From the NCBI RefSeq assembly GCF_025947185.1, contig NZ_CP110001.1, forward strand, positions 3,596,001-3,660,000: a stretch of DNA of 64,000 nt, read 5' to 3'. Below the pieces are notes generated by a model, which ran no database searches, was not told the origin of the DNA, and saw only the letters and a program-made list of their open reading frames with translations. The position numbers were made by a program, and so were the translations under genes. This document shows positions 9,373 through 18,838 of this stretch, piece by piece. This DNA is from Flavobacterium sp. N2038. Lineage in GTDB: Bacteria; Bacteroidota; Bacteroidia; Flavobacteriales; Flavobacteriaceae. Numbering within the stretch: position 1 is the first letter of the stretch; the number at the start of each line of letters is the position of its first letter.

Positions 9373-10434
9373 GTGAAATCAAAATACGTTTTACCTTTAT
9401 TTTTTTTAATTCAAATCATTTTTTACAAAACCCTTCCCTTTTTTCCAGATTTTGTAGAAGGCTTTTACAGCAACAATTTATTTGTCAGGATTTCGCATTT
9501 TTCCAGAAATCTTTTAGGAAAAATTCCGTTTTCTGTTGGCGATTGCATTTATGCCATTTTAATTCTTTCTATAATTAGCTGGTTTTGGAGCATTAGAAAA
9601 ACATGGAAAACAGACTGGAAAGATCATCTTTTAAAAATGTTAGGTAAAATATCTGTTTTTTACTTTTTCTTTCACCTGCTTTGGGCTTTTAATTATTATC
9701 GTGAACCTCTTTTCGAAAAAATGGAAATCAAAAGAGAATATACCGATGCTGATTTTCTCGCATTTACCAAAAGATTAATTGTAAAAACCAACGATATCCA
9801 GTATCAAATTACAAAAAATGACAGTGCAAAAATTGTATTTCCGTATTCTCAAAAAGAATCTTTTAAAATGATTTTAAACGGATACGATAATTTAGCAAAA
9901 GAACATCCCTATTTTAAATATGAAATCTTAAGCGTAAAAAAATCATTATTCAGCACTCCATTGACCTATATGGGTTTTGGTGGATACCTAAATCCTTTTA
10001 CGAACGAAGCTCAGATTAACGATTTATTACCCATGTACACTTTTCCGTTGACAACAGCTCATGAAATGGCGCATCAAATTGGTTTTGCCAGCGAAAACGA
10101 ATGTAATTTTATAGGTGTTTTAGCTTCGCTCAAAAATGACAATTTATATTATCAATACGCAGGATACAGTTTTACATTAAATTATTGCCTTGCTATCTGG
10201 AAATACAAAAATGAGAAGATCTTTCAGGAACTAAAAAAACAGGTAAACATTGGAGTCCTGAAAAACTTTAAAGAAAGTCAGGACTTTTACAAAAAATACG
10301 ATACCTTTCTTGATGAAGGTTTTTATTTCCTGTGGGATAATTTTTTAAAAACAAACAATCAAAAAGACGGAATGGAAAGTTATAGCAAATTCATCGATTT
10401 GACGATTAATTACTACAAAACAAGACAACTATAA
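9373..10434 (+). CDS. DUF3810 membrane protein with HExxH motif
   Basis: This 353-residue protein has three N-terminal hydrophobic segments (about residues 5-20, 55-75 and 92-108) and a soluble C-terminal domain. That domain contains HEMAH at residues 230-234 followed by a nearby acidic SENE segment, the pattern of a gluzincin-like metallopeptidase. It is the DUF3810 family, found mostly in Bacteroidota and Firmicutes, with no firm function. The start may be the GTG at 9373. A peptidase activity is suggested by the motif but not shown. Confidence 0.82.
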   Translation: MKSKYVLPLFFLIQIIFYKTLPFFPDFVEGFYSNNLFVRISHFSRNLLGKIPFSVGDCIYAILILSIISWFWSIRKTWKTDWKDHLLKMLGKISVFYFFFHLLWAFNYYREPLFEKMEIKREYTDADFLAFTKRLIVKTNDIQYQITKNDSAKIVFPYSQKESFKMILNGYDNLAKEHPYFKYEILSVKKSLFSTPLTYMGFGGYLNPFTNEAQINDLLPMYTFPLTTAHEMAHQIGFASENECNFIGVLASLKNDNLYYQYAGYSFTLNYCLAIWKYKNEKIFQELKKQVNIGVLKNFKESQDFYKKYDTFLDEGFYFLWDNFLKTNNQKDGMESYSKFIDLTINYYKTRQL

Positions 10435-10436
10435 AG

Positions 10437-10551
10437 TTTGCCACTCCCGATAGCTATCGGGATGCACAAATTAGCACGGATTTAAAAAAGCAAACTTTTA
10501 ATCTTTCTATTTTGAGAAGTAATTCGGAAAATTTGTGAAATTCGCGGCAAA
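10437..10551. repeat. Hairpin repeat of the GCCACGAATT family containing a TCCCGATAGCTATCGGGA palindrome
   Basis: The outer arms are TTTGCCAC on the left and ATTCGCGGCAAA on the right. The inner parts (GCACAAATTAGCACGGATTT and AATTCGGAAAATTTGTGAAA) are related inverted sequence. An 18-bp perfect palindrome at 10445-10462 interrupts the left arm; the same short hairpin, with one change, ends the gene at 13945. Confidence 0.5.
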
Positions 10552-10601
10552 AAACAAAACATCAACTGTAACAAAAATGATTTCGTAACTACTAATATAA
10601 T

Positions 10602-11096
10602 ATGAGTGAAAATCTAGAACAGTCATTTGTTGCGCAATTGCAGGCAAATCAGAATATAATCCACAAGATTTGTAGATTATATACTGCCGGCGAAGATGCT
10701 CACAAAGACTTGTTTCAGGAAATCACCATTCAGCTCTGGAAAGCGTATCCAAAATTTAGAGGCGACAGTAAATTTTCGACCTGGACGTATCGTGTTGCTC
10801 TAAACACTGCAATTACCTTATACCGAAAAACCAAACGAACCGTATCGACAGTAGAATATGAAAGTCATCAGCATTTTGTAAAAGATGTCGATTACAATTA
10901 TGAAGAGGAAGAGCAGATCAAATTGATGTATAAAGCCGTCTATCAGCTCAATGACATCGAAAAAGCATTAGTTTTTATGTATTTAGAAGACAAAGATTAT
11001 CAAGAAATAGCCGAAACCTTAGGAATCAGCGAAGTGAATGCGCGCGTGAAAATGAACAGAATTAAAGGGAAACTTAAAAAAATACTAAATCCTTAA
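10602..11096 (+). CDS. ECF-type RNA polymerase sigma factor
   Basis: This 164-residue sigma-70 family protein has region 2 (EDAHKDLFQEITIQLW, then FRGDSKFSTWTYRVALNTA) and region 4 with a helix-turn-helix (YQEIAETLGISEVNARVKMNR). It lacks regions 1 and 3, as ECF sigma factors do. It would direct RNA polymerase to a stress or envelope regulon that is unknown here. The next gene, 8 bases downstream, encodes a membrane protein and may act as its partner. Confidence 0.93.
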   Translation: MSENLEQSFVAQLQANQNIIHKICRLYTAGEDAHKDLFQEITIQLWKAYPKFRGDSKFSTWTYRVALNTAITLYRKTKRTVSTVEYESHQHFVKDVDYNYEEEEQIKLMYKAVYQLNDIEKALVFMYLEDKDYQEIAETLGISEVNARVKMNRIKGKLKKILNP

Positions 11097-11104
11097 AAAT
11101 TATT

Positions 11105-11737
11105 ATGAAAGAACTGGATTTATTAAAAAAAGACTGGAAAAAGAACTCGGATTCTTTTGAACAAATTTCTGAGAAAGAAATCTACAAAATGATTCACAAA
11201 AAATCGTCTTCTATTGTGAAGTGGATTTTAATTATCAGTATTCTGGAAGTACTTTTTTGGACCATATCAAATTATTTTTCCAATATTGATGATATCCTTA
11301 AAAAGATCAATCATCCGGAAATAATACTTTATATGGAAATTATAATGTATTTTAACTACGCTGTAATTTTAGTTTTTATTTATTATTTCTATAAAAACTA
11401 CAAAACAATATCTACAACTGTCTCTACTAAACTGCTAATGAAGAGCATTTTAAAAACCAGAAAAACGGTTCAATATTATGTTTGGTATAACTTAGGAATG
11501 ATTGTGGTTTCGTCTATTCTAAGTTTCTTTATAGGCTATGTCTACAATCCGGATATGGCGCTTATACGCGAAAAGTTAGCCATGAATGGCAAAGCAATGT
11601 TGTTTTCTATTGGTGCTCTAATACTACTTACCCTGGTTTTCTTTGGATTGTTCTGGTGTATTTACAGATTGCTTTATGGAACTTTATTGCGTAGATTATA
11701 TGCTAATTATAAGGAGCTGAAGAAAATTGATTTCTAG
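11105..11737 (+). CDS. Four-TM membrane protein paired with the ECF sigma factor
   Basis: This 210-residue protein has a short charged cytoplasmic N-terminus (about 35 residues) followed by four hydrophobic segments at roughly 37-59, 75-100, 125-147 and 163-191. It has no motif I recognise. It is co-transcribed with the sigma factor (8-base gap), and its N-terminus before the first membrane span is long enough to bind a sigma factor. An anti-sigma role is therefore an inference from position and topology, not from homology. Confidence 0.7.
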   Translation: MKELDLLKKDWKKNSDSFEQISEKEIYKMIHKKSSSIVKWILIISILEVLFWTISNYFSNIDDILKKINHPEIILYMEIIMYFNYAVILVFIYYFYKNYKTISTTVSTKLLMKSILKTRKTVQYYVWYNLGMIVVSSILSFFIGYVYNPDMALIREKLAMNGKAMLFSIGALILLTLVFFGLFWCIYRLLYGTLLRRLYANYKELKKIDF

Positions 11738-11740
11738 AAA

Positions 11741-11778
11741 AGGTGCTAAGATTCTGAGTTGCTAAGGTTCTAAGTCTA
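11741..11778. repeat. Short CTAAG-rich repeat (copy 1 of 3)
   Basis: GTGCTAAGATTCTGAGTTGC followed by TAAGGTTCTAAG is a run of degenerate CTAAG/CTGAG units with 10-11 base spacing. It is matched at 27301-27334 and 34336-34381, each time at a gene end. Confidence 0.4.
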
Positions 11779-11811
11779 AAAAAACTGAAATCTTTATCTA
11801 ATTTTTAAATC

Positions 11812-12642
11812 TTAATATTCATTTTCTGTCGACTTGTAGCTCCATCGTCTCATTTCATTAAGTTCTTCCTCTACCTTAATTTCTTCAGCAGGAATTACTT
11901 TTAAAAATGATGGATGTTGTTCGATTGCAAATTCTACTTTTTCTACGATTTCGTCGATGGTATCGTTTTCATAATCAATATCAAGAGGTTCTTTGATGAT
12001 GAAAGATTGCAGAATTCCTTTTTTCTTCATACGCAATCCTTTCTTATCAAAAGAACGACGGAAACCATCTATTACAATAGGAATTACAACTGGTTTATGT
12101 TGTTTAATAATATGTGCCGTTCCTTTACGAACAGGTTTAAAAGATTTTGTTGTTCCCTGAGGAAATGTAATTACCCATCCATCCTGAAGAGCAATTCTAA
12201 TATTTTCAGTATCATTAGGGTTTACATCACGTTTCTCGGTAACATCAACTCCTTTTGCACGCCAGGTTCTTTCAACTGTTATAGCGCCTACATAGGCTAA
12301 AATTCTTGGCAATAAACCCGCCTGCATGGTCTCTTTGGCAGCAACATAATAAATATTCATTTTGGGTTGCCACAAATAACCAATATTCTTAATAGTATCC
12401 TGACGTCCGCTTAAACTTGCGTTAAACACATGAAACATAGCCACAACATCTGCAAAATAAGTCTGGTGATTTGAAATAAACAATACATTAGTATCCGGCA
12501 ATGTTTTAATAATTTCAGATCCCTCGATCTGTAATTCATTAAATCCCCTGTATCTGCGGTGCGTCATAGCTCCCAAGATTCGGATTAACCATTTCTTGAT
12601 AAATAATATATGTCCAAAAGGATTTCGTTTAAACAATCCCAT
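11812..12642 (-). CDS. 1-acyl-sn-glycerol-3-phosphate acyltransferase family protein
   Basis: This 276-residue PlsC-type acyltransferase is expected to acylate lysophosphatidic acid or a related lipid at the inner membrane. The catalytic block NHQTYFAD (the H-x4-D motif) is seen near residue 80. A second conserved block FPQGTTKSF near residue 160 stands for the usual FPEGT, with Gln in place of Glu. This change is common in the more distant, glycolipid- or ornithine-lipid-type members, so the acceptor is uncertain. The promoter box TATGTTTG lies at 12672-12679 on the same strand. Confidence 0.85.
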   Translation of the reverse strand: MGLFKRNPFGHILFIKKWLIRILGAMTHRRYRGFNELQIEGSEIIKTLPDTNVLFISNHQTYFADVVAMFHVFNASLSGRQDTIKNIGYLWQPKMNIYYVAAKETMQAGLLPRILAYVGAITVERTWRAKGVDVTEKRDVNPNDTENIRIALQDGWVITFPQGTTKSFKPVRKGTAHIIKQHKPVVIPIVIDGFRRSFDKKGLRMKKKGILQSFIIKEPLDIDYENDTIDEIVEKVEFAIEQHPSFLKVIPAEEIKVEEELNEMRRWSYKSTENEY

Positions 12643-12671
12643 AGCTGTTTATTGTATTTTTTGTTAAGTCG

Positions 12672-12679
12672 CAAACATA
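12672..12679 (-). promoter_or_regulatory. Promoter -7 box TATGTTTG for the acyltransferase
   Basis: On the minus strand it fits TANNTTTG, 30 bases before the ATG at 12642. Confidence 0.4.
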
Positions 12680-12766
12680 CAAAAATTATTCTTTTAGCAA
12701 TACTATAAAGCAATTTCGGAAATAAATCGTTATAATAATGAATACCAAATTGTTAAATATTTGTTT

Positions 12767-13417
12767 TTAGAAATATTCGTCAATTGTTACTTTCAGAACA
12801 TCTCTCAATTCACTTAATATCATAGCGGTCGCTCCCCAAACAATATGATTTTGAATATTAAATGCGGGAACCTGAGCATTGGCTGCATAAGAAGTTGACA
12901 ACGTGGCTTCGATGATTATTTCATCATCCAAAAATACAGATAAAGGCAATTCTATAATACCGGCAACTTCTCTAATATCAGGATAAAATGACAGTTCTTC
13001 TTTTGCAATTCCTAAAAAAGGGTGCACCAAAAAATTACTTGGCGGAATATACATTGGGGTAAAATGCTTAATAATTTTGATTTTTTCAGGAGCAACACCT
13101 ATTTCCTCATGCGTTTCTCTTAAAGCAGTTTCTTCAAAATTAGCATCTGTGTTCTCATATTTCCCGCCCGGAAATGCAATTTGCGAAGAATGAACTCCGT
13201 TGTAAGCATTCCTGACAATTAAAACCAAATGTGTTTTTCCCTTTTTAGGATATAACAACATCATCACTGCAGCTATACGGGGATTTTTTGATCCTAAATC
13301 AAGATTTTTAAGTTCTTGAATTCTTTCCTTAGGTGCCATTTTTATGTGAGCGAACGTCGCCGGCAATTCAACTGGAATTAAATTAGGAACATATTGCAAA
13401 AAATCTTGAAAATCCAT
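12767..13417 (-). CDS. NUDIX CoA pyrophosphatase
   Basis: This 216-residue NUDIX hydrolase carries the full box GGKYENTDANFEETALRETH followed by EEIG. It has the upstream LVLIVRNAYNGVHSSQIAFP segment typical of the CoA pyrophosphatase group (NudL / PCD1), whose signature is SxQxAFPGGK. It would split CoA or CoA derivatives into 3',5'-ADP and phosphopantetheine. I start at the ATG at 13417 (MDFQDFLQ), since the two-codon longer frame begins with TTG. Confidence 0.9.
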   Translation of the reverse strand: MDFQDFLQYVPNLIPVELPATFAHIKMAPKERIQELKNLDLGSKNPRIAAVMMLLYPKKGKTHLVLIVRNAYNGVHSSQIAFPGGKYENTDANFEETALRETHEEIGVAPEKIKIIKHFTPMYIPPSNFLVHPFLGIAKEELSFYPDIREVAGIIELPLSVFLDDEIIIEATLSTSYAANAQVPAFNIQNHIVWGATAMILSELRDVLKVTIDEYF

Positions 13418-13510
13418 AAGCAAAGTTTATTTTTGTACTTTCAAATAAAATATAAATATACTCTAGAAAACGCGGTTCTACAAGTTTTCTAAAAACCAAA
13501 GTCATAAAAA

Positions 13511-13945
13511 ATGTACAGTAAAGAAGAATCACAAAGAATAAAAAGAGAATTTTGGGTAGCATTTGCCGAAAAATATCCCAGAAAATGGGTTCTCTATGAC
13601 ACTAAAATTAAAGATTTCTCTTTTAAATTTTTTGTTGACAATAAAAAAGTACAGGTTTTAATTGATATTGAACATCGAAGCGATGAAAAACGAACTGCTT
13701 ATTTTGAAAAAATTGAAGCTTTAAAAAATATTCTGGAAGAAGAATTCATTAAGGATTTGGTCTTCGAGAAAAACTATACTTTAGAAAGCGGCAAAACAAT
13801 AAGCAGAATTTGGGTTGAAAAACAAGGCGTTGGCTTTAGCAACCGAAACAACTGGGATACCATTTTTGATTTTTTCAACGAAAAAATGCACGCACTGGAA
13901 ATGTTCTATCTGGAGTATGATGAGTTTATTAAGGATATTGAATAA
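13511..13945 (+). CDS. DUF4268 domain protein
   Basis: This 144-residue soluble protein begins MYSKEESQRIKREFWVAF and includes VLIDIEHRSDEKRTAYFEKI, the pattern of the DUF4268 family. That family resembles PD-(D/E)xK nuclease-associated domains, but no catalytic set is obvious here and function is unknown. It is transcribed alone and ends in a short TCCCGAT hairpin with a T run. Confidence 0.78.
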   Translation: MYSKEESQRIKREFWVAFAEKYPRKWVLYDTKIKDFSFKFFVDNKKVQVLIDIEHRSDEKRTAYFEKIEALKNILEEEFIKDLVFEKNYTLESGKTISRIWVEKQGVGFSNRNNWDTIFDFFNEKMHALEMFYLEYDEFIKDIE

Positions 13946-13975
13946 TCAGGAAGATGACAAGATACTAAGGCTCTA

Positions 13976-14009
13976 TCCCGATAGCAATCGGGACTAAGTT
14001 TTTTTTCTG
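13976..14009 (+). terminator. Short hairpin with T run after the DUF4268 gene
   Basis: Arms TCCCGAT and ATCGGGA enclose AGCA, followed a few bases later by eight T residues. The hairpin ends at the stop of the minus-strand gene, so convergent transcripts meet here. Confidence 0.6.
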
Positions 14010-14455
14010 AATTCGACACCATAAACACAAATCATTATTTTTTGTTTTTCAAGCTCTTCAAGAAAGGATAAAACATCCCGAAATGGATTTTCAAAATATC
14101 TTGTTAAGTGGCAAAAATCTTTTGTTGTTTTAAGGAACTCGTAAAAAAAATAAGGATCAATATTTCCGACACTTTCCCTATTCCCTAACGAAACCTCAAG
14201 AGTTTGTCCTGTTGTCAAATTTTTAAACATGCAATGTTCACCATGAACATCAAAAGACCAGTTATCACTAAGGGTTTCGCTGCCATTTAACACATCAGCA
14301 TTTTCAATTTCATAATAATGTCCGGCTATTATTTTGTCTTTCTCCGGCTGATCAGTCTCATTTACAAGTTTATCAATTAATTCCTCAGCAATAGTTTTAA
14401 AAGTATCCATTGCTGTTAGTAATTGATTTACTTCATTAGCTTCAAGCTTCAACAT
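13994..14455 (-). CDS. Hypothetical soluble protein (153 residues)
   Basis: No signal peptide, membrane segment or known motif is visible. The protein is acidic, starts MLKLEANEVNQLLTAMDTFK with a helical N-terminus, and has two Cys near the C-terminus. It follows the 136-residue secreted protein with a 15-base gap, so the two are likely co-transcribed. Confidence 0.6.
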   Translation of the reverse strand: MLKLEANEVNQLLTAMDTFKTIAEELIDKLVNETDQPEKDKIIAGHYYEIENADVLNGSETLSDNWSFDVHGEHCMFKNLTTGQTLEVSLGNRESVGNIDPYFFYEFLKTTKDFCHLTRYFENPFRDVLSFLEELEKQKIMICVYGVEFRKKT

Positions 14456-14470
14456 ATAAATACAATCAGC

Positions 14471-14881
14471 CTAGACGCTAAAAATATTATACAAAATAAT
14501 ATGATCGTCGTAATTGATATAAAGCTGTTTGCGATAATCTTGTTTTTTACGGGTAATAATTGAAAGCTTACATTCTTTTCCATCATTATCTTTACACATA
14601 AAAGAATATACAATATCAGTATCATTCTCTTCTCTTTCAATATAATCAAGGATACTAAAGAGTTGAATTTCCTGCGAATACACAACAATTCTATGCTTAT
14701 TAGTATCCAAAACTATCGAAAGATTTACTAAATCAAGATTGGACCACTCGCCCCATTTTCCTTTTTGATTTTTCTCTAAAACACTAAAACCCGAAGTCTT
14801 AAAGTTGTATGACTGACTTTGTGCTTGCTGAAAACCAAATACCAGAAAAAGTAATGGTATAAAAATGCGTATAAAATTCAT
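14471..14881 (-). CDS. Small secreted protein of unknown function
   Basis: This 136-residue protein has an N-terminal signal peptide (IPLLFLVFGFQQAQS) and a mature part of about 115 residues rich in Lys, Asp and Tyr. No motif is recognised. It lies 20 bases after the nitronate monooxygenase-like gene and 15 bases before the 153-residue gene, so these probably form the tail of a minus-strand operon. Confidence 0.6.
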   Translation of the reverse strand: MNFIRIFIPLLFLVFGFQQAQSQSYNFKTSGFSVLEKNQKGKWGEWSNLDLVNLSIVLDTNKHRIVVYSQEIQLFSILDYIEREENDTDIVYSFMCKDNDGKECKLSIITRKKQDYRKQLYINYDDHIILYNIFSV

Positions 14882-14901
14882 AATGTATTTCTTGCAGATA
14901 A

Positions 14902-15846
14902 TTAAAACTCAAATGTAGCTTTTTCTTCGCTGGCAACTTTAAAATCAGCTATCATTTGTTGAATAATTTGCTCAACAGGCAAAACCTCGTGTATTAATCC
15001 GGCTATTTGCCCAATTTCAAGTTCACCTTCTTCCAGATCACCTTCAAACATTCCTTTCTTGGCTCTGGCTCTTCCTAAAAGCTGTGCTAAATCTTCTTTT
15101 GACGGGCATTTTTCATACAGTTCCTGAACATCATTATAAAATTTATTTTTAACCAGACGAACCGGAGCTAATTCTTTCAATGTCAAATGTGTCCCGCCTT
15201 CTTTAACATTAACTATCGTTTGCTTAAAATTATTGTGTGCTGAAGATTCTATAGAAGCTGCAAAACGGCTACCCACCTGCACTCCATCAGCACCCAAAAC
15301 CATTGCAGCAAGCATTCCTCTTCCAGTTGCGATTCCGCCTGCAGCAATCAAAGGAATTTGTATTTTCTCCCTAACCATCGGAATCAAGGTTAACGTAGTC
15401 GTTTCTTCACGTCCATTGTGTCCGCCTGCCTCAAAACCTTCAGCGACAACAGCATCTACTCCCGCTTCCTGAGCTTTTAATGCAAACGTACTACTACTCA
15501 CTACATGCACTACTATAATTCCTTTTTCTTTTAGAAATGAAGTCCATGTTTTAGGGTTTCCAGCCGATGTAAAAACAATCTTTACACCTTCTTCAACTAC
15601 AATATTCATGATTTCTTCAATGTTTGGATATAACATCGGAATGTTTACTCCAAAAGGCTTATCTGTTGCTTTCTTGCATTTCTGGATATGTTCTCTTAAA
15701 ACCTCCGGATACATTGATCCTGCACCTATAAGACCTAAACCACCGGAATTACTAACGGCAGAAGCTAATTTGTAACCACTGTTCCAAATCATTCCGCCTT
15801 GAATTATTGGATATTTTATATTGAAAAGCTGCGTAATTTTATTCAT
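14902..15846 (-). CDS. Nitronate monooxygenase-like flavin enzyme (NMO/FabK family)
   Basis: This 314-residue TIM-barrel flavoprotein shows YPIIQGGMIW at the N-terminus, SGGLGLIGAGSM, the EAGGHNGREETT block that binds FMN phosphate, and AAGGIATGRGMLAAMVLGAD. These fit class NPD/2-nitropropane dioxygenase and the related enoyl-ACP reductase FabK; sequence alone does not separate the two. It lies 12 bases after the stop of the subtilase gene, on the same strand. A simple metabolic link to that protease is not evident. Confidence 0.88.
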   Translation of the reverse strand: MNKITQLFNIKYPIIQGGMIWNSGYKLASAVSNSGGLGLIGAGSMYPEVLREHIQKCKKATDKPFGVNIPMLYPNIEEIMNIVVEEGVKIVFTSAGNPKTWTSFLKEKGIIVVHVVSSSTFALKAQEAGVDAVVAEGFEAGGHNGREETTTLTLIPMVREKIQIPLIAAGGIATGRGMLAAMVLGADGVQVGSRFAASIESSAHNNFKQTIVNVKEGGTHLTLKELAPVRLVKNKFYNDVQELYEKCPSKEDLAQLLGRARAKKGMFEGDLEEGELEIGQIAGLIHEVLPVEQIIQQMIADFKVASEEKATFEF

Positions 15847-15858
15847 TAAAACTGACTG

Positions 15859-17466
15859 TTATTGTTTGATGATCTTTCCTGTTTTATGTACACTTTCGCT
15901 GTCAAAAGTATAAAAATAAAGACCACTATTTAACGCTTCTACAGAAAGAAACGGATTTTGATTTGTAATTTGTTTTTCGATTATTTTTTGTCCTAAAACA
16001 GTATAAACAGAAACCGAAGCTGTATACTCCTGATCTGAAAATGAGAAGGCAACCACTGCTTTTGCCGGATTAGGAAATACTGAAAAAACAGAAGAAGCGT
16101 CAAAGTTTTCGACTCCCAAAGCAGCTCCAAAATTTGGAATTCCGTAGCCGTAATTGTTATTTGGATTGGAGAATTTATCCGCAGAAGCTAAAATCATTTG
16201 CTTAATTTCTTTGTTTGTCTTTGTTGGAAAAGCTTGCCATAAACATGCTACCATTCCTGCCATAATAGGACATGAAAAGGATGTTCCGTTTGCTGTACCA
16301 ATATTTCCGGAAGGATCTGAGACCACTGCTGCAACACCTTGTGCCATTACATCGGGCTTGATGCGATTATCAAAACTTGGCCCAATAGAACTCGAATCTG
16401 ATCTTACTTTTGTTGAATTTACAGATCCTACTGCAATTACAGAAACAGCATCGGCCGGTGCGCCAACATGAGGTTCGGCGGTCCTTCCCTCATTTCCTGC
16501 AGAAGCCAAAACAATCATTCCTTTACTAAATGCGATTTCGGCACCTCGCGAAACAAAAGTGGTCGTTCCGTTCATATCGCTATACGTATGATTATATCTT
16601 GCAAGATCACGATCGCCAAAATACCCTAAAGAAGAAGTAATAATGTCTACTCCTAAAGAATCAGCTTTTTCGGCTGCTTCAACCCAAAGAGATTCTTCTA
16701 CTGGATTTTCTTCAGCATCAATTTCTGTGATAAAAAGATAGTAAGATGCATTTGGAGCTGTTCCTACCAAGGCATTCTCTGTATAACCTCCCATCGTTGA
16801 TAATACCGACGTTCCGTGACTTCCTCCTGCATAAAAATTGGCATTTCTTTTGGTAAAGTCATAACCTCCTAAAATTCGGTTATTATTTCTAAGATTTGCA
16901 AATGGTTGTGCCGTATTTACTCCTGGAAAACCTGCATCAAGAACTGCAATCGTTTTTCCTTCTCCGGTAAAATTCTGTTGATGTAAAACTTGTCCGTTTA
17001 ACATTTGAATCTGATTGGCAGAATTACCATAAGAATAATCAATGGCTGTTTGAAGTTCCCTATGAGTCTGAGTCGTTTTATTCTCAGCCACTTTTTTTCC
17101 GGCAACATTTAAACTTTTATCTGCAAAATCAACTTTTTGTACAAATGATAATAATTTTAAAGCATCTATATCTGTCTTCGTTCCACGAATATGAAGTGCA
17201 TTCAACCATTTGGATCGTGCCATAATGGTTATTCCTGCACTACCTTTAATCTGGCTTACAAATGAACTTTCTAAAGGAACATCCGTAATATCCAAAGCAA
17301 TATTCTGACTCGTTCTTCGATCTAAAGATTTCTGAGACAAGCCTGCCAATGGGTTATTGTAAAAAGACTGCGCATTAGGTTTTGCATTAAAGTAAACCCA
17401 CGCTTCTTCCTGCGAAAAAACTGTAAACGAAAGAAGTAATAAAAGAAATGTAAAATTGAATCTCAT
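15859..17466 (-). CDS. Secreted subtilisin-like serine protease with T9SS sorting domain
   Basis: This 535-residue S8 protease has a signal peptide (LLLLLSFTVFSQ), a propeptide-like region, and the catalytic triad in VLDAGFPG (Asp), GGSHGTSVLS (His) and NGTSFSCPIMAG (Ser). The C-terminal 75 residues match a type A type IX secretion signal (VFPNPAKAVVAF, GLYFYTFDSE, KIIKQ), so the enzyme is exported through the outer membrane and probably surface-bound or released. It is the only T9SS-tagged product I see in the window. Confidence 0.94.
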   Translation of the reverse strand: MRFNFTFLLLLLSFTVFSQEEAWVYFNAKPNAQSFYNNPLAGLSQKSLDRRTSQNIALDITDVPLESSFVSQIKGSAGITIMARSKWLNALHIRGTKTDIDALKLLSFVQKVDFADKSLNVAGKKVAENKTTQTHRELQTAIDYSYGNSANQIQMLNGQVLHQQNFTGEGKTIAVLDAGFPGVNTAQPFANLRNNNRILGGYDFTKRNANFYAGGSHGTSVLSTMGGYTENALVGTAPNASYYLFITEIDAEENPVEESLWVEAAEKADSLGVDIITSSLGYFGDRDLARYNHTYSDMNGTTTFVSRGAEIAFSKGMIVLASAGNEGRTAEPHVGAPADAVSVIAVGSVNSTKVRSDSSSIGPSFDNRIKPDVMAQGVAAVVSDPSGNIGTANGTSFSCPIMAGMVACLWQAFPTKTNKEIKQMILASADKFSNPNNNYGYGIPNFGAALGVENFDASSVFSVFPNPAKAVVAFSFSDQEYTASVSVYTVLGQKIIEKQITNQNPFLSVEALNSGLYFYTFDSESVHKTGKIIKQ

Positions 17467-17509
17467 ATTATACTTTTTTAACGGAATCTCTTCCTAAGAA
17501 AGTATAAAG

Positions 17510-18697
17510 CTAAGAAATTACTCCCGAACCAACTAATTCATTATCTAAATACCATGCAACAAACTGACCTTCAGTAATAGCAGATTGCGGTTCATCAAAG
17601 CGAACATACATACCATCTTCAAATTGATGCAAAGTTGCTTTTTGTAAAGGCTGACGATAACGAATTCTTGCCATCACTTCCATCGATTCTCCCACTTTTA
17701 AAGTAAGATCTGTACGAACCCAGTGTACTTCAGAATTTCCAACAAACAAAGCTTTTTTAAACAAACCTGGATGATTGCTGGTTAAACCGGTATAAATTGT
17801 ATTAGTATCTACATCGGTTGCGATTACAAACAAAGGATCTGTTGTTCCACCGACATTTAAACCTTTTCTTTGTCCGTTTGTAAAATAATGAGCCCCCTGA
17901 TGTTTACCAAGAACTTTCCCCATTGTTGGGAGATATGCTACTTTTTTAGATTCAGCTCTTAATTGCTCTTCTAAAGATAAACCAGCTGTTTCTTCAACAG
18001 TATAAATTGGATCATTTTTATCAATCTGAACAATTTTACCTTCTTTTGGCTGCAATTTTTGTTGCAAAAATTCAGGTAAACGAACTTTCCCAATAAAACA
18101 TAATCCCTGAGAATCTTTTTTATCAGCAGTAACCAATTCCATTTCAGCCGCAATTTCGCGTACTTCAGGTTTAGTCAAAGCTCCAATCGGGAACAATGCT
18201 TTTGACAATTGCTCTTGTGATAACTGACATAAAAAATAGGATTGATCTTTGTTGATATCATTACCGGCAATTAATTGGTAAACCGGTTTTCCATCCACTT
18301 CAATTTCGTTTTTCTGGCAATAATGTCCCGTTGCTACATAATCTGCACCAAGACTTAGCGCAATTTTCATGAAAACATCAAATTTGATTTCGCGATTACA
18401 AAGTACGTCAGGATTTGGAGTTCTCCCTTTTTCATATTCGTTGAACATATAATCAACGATTTTTTCTTTGTATTCTTCGCTTAAATCAACAGTTTGAAAC
18501 GGTATTCCGAGTTTTTCAGCTACTAATAAAGCATCATTACTATCCTCTAACCACGGACATTCATTAGAAATAGTAACCGAATCATCATGCCAGTTTTTCA
18601 TAAAAAGGCCAATAACTTCGTATCCTTGTTTTTGCAATAAATAAGCTGCAACACTCGAATCTACTCCACCAGAAAGTCCAACAACTACTCGTTTCAT
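17510..18697 (-). CDS. mnmA: tRNA-specific 2-thiouridylase MnmA
   Basis: It carries out the last step of 2-thiolation of U34 in Lys, Glu and Gln tRNAs in the cytosol. The 395 residues show the PP-loop [17 protein letters not shown], the first catalytic Cys in [12 protein letters not shown], the second in SQGLCFIGK, and the family block [10 protein letters not shown]. Length fits the Bacteroidota group, which is slightly longer than E. coli MnmA. The promoter box TACCTTTG lies at 18725-18732. The subtilase gene follows after 43 bases. Confidence 0.97.
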   Translation of the reverse strand: MKRVVVGLSGGVDSSVAAYLLQKQGYEVIGLFMKNWHDDSVTISNECPWLEDSNDALLVAEKLGIPFQTVDLSEEYKEKIVDYMFNEYEKGRTPNPDVLCNREIKFDVFMKIALSLGADYVATGHYCQKNEIEVDGKPVYQLIAGNDINKDQSYFLCQLSQEQLSKALFPIGALTKPEVREIAAEMELVTADKKDSQGLCFIGKVRLPEFLQQKLQPKEGKIVQIDKNDPIYTVEETAGLSLEEQLRAESKKVAYLPTMGKVLGKHQGAHYFTNGQRKGLNVGGTTDPLFVIATDVDTNTIYTGLTSNHPGLFKKALFVGNSEVHWVRTDLTLKVGESMEVMARIRYRQPLQKATLHQFEDGMYVRFDEPQSAITEGQFVAWYLDNELVGSGVIS

Positions 18698-18724
18698 TCT
18701 AAAATGTTTAATTTTTTAAGGTTG

Positions 18725-18732
18725 CAAAGGTA
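18725..18732 (-). promoter_or_regulatory. Promoter -7 box TACCTTTG for mnmA
   Basis: On the minus strand it fits TANNTTTG, 28 bases before the ATG at 18697. Confidence 0.45.
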
Positions 18733-18838
18733 CGCCAAATAATAGATAATTATACTTCTTTTGATTAGTTTATATAATCTCACTGTAAACAAAACCTATC
18801 GTTTTTTTTAATTACTTTTAATCATCAATAAAAATGTC

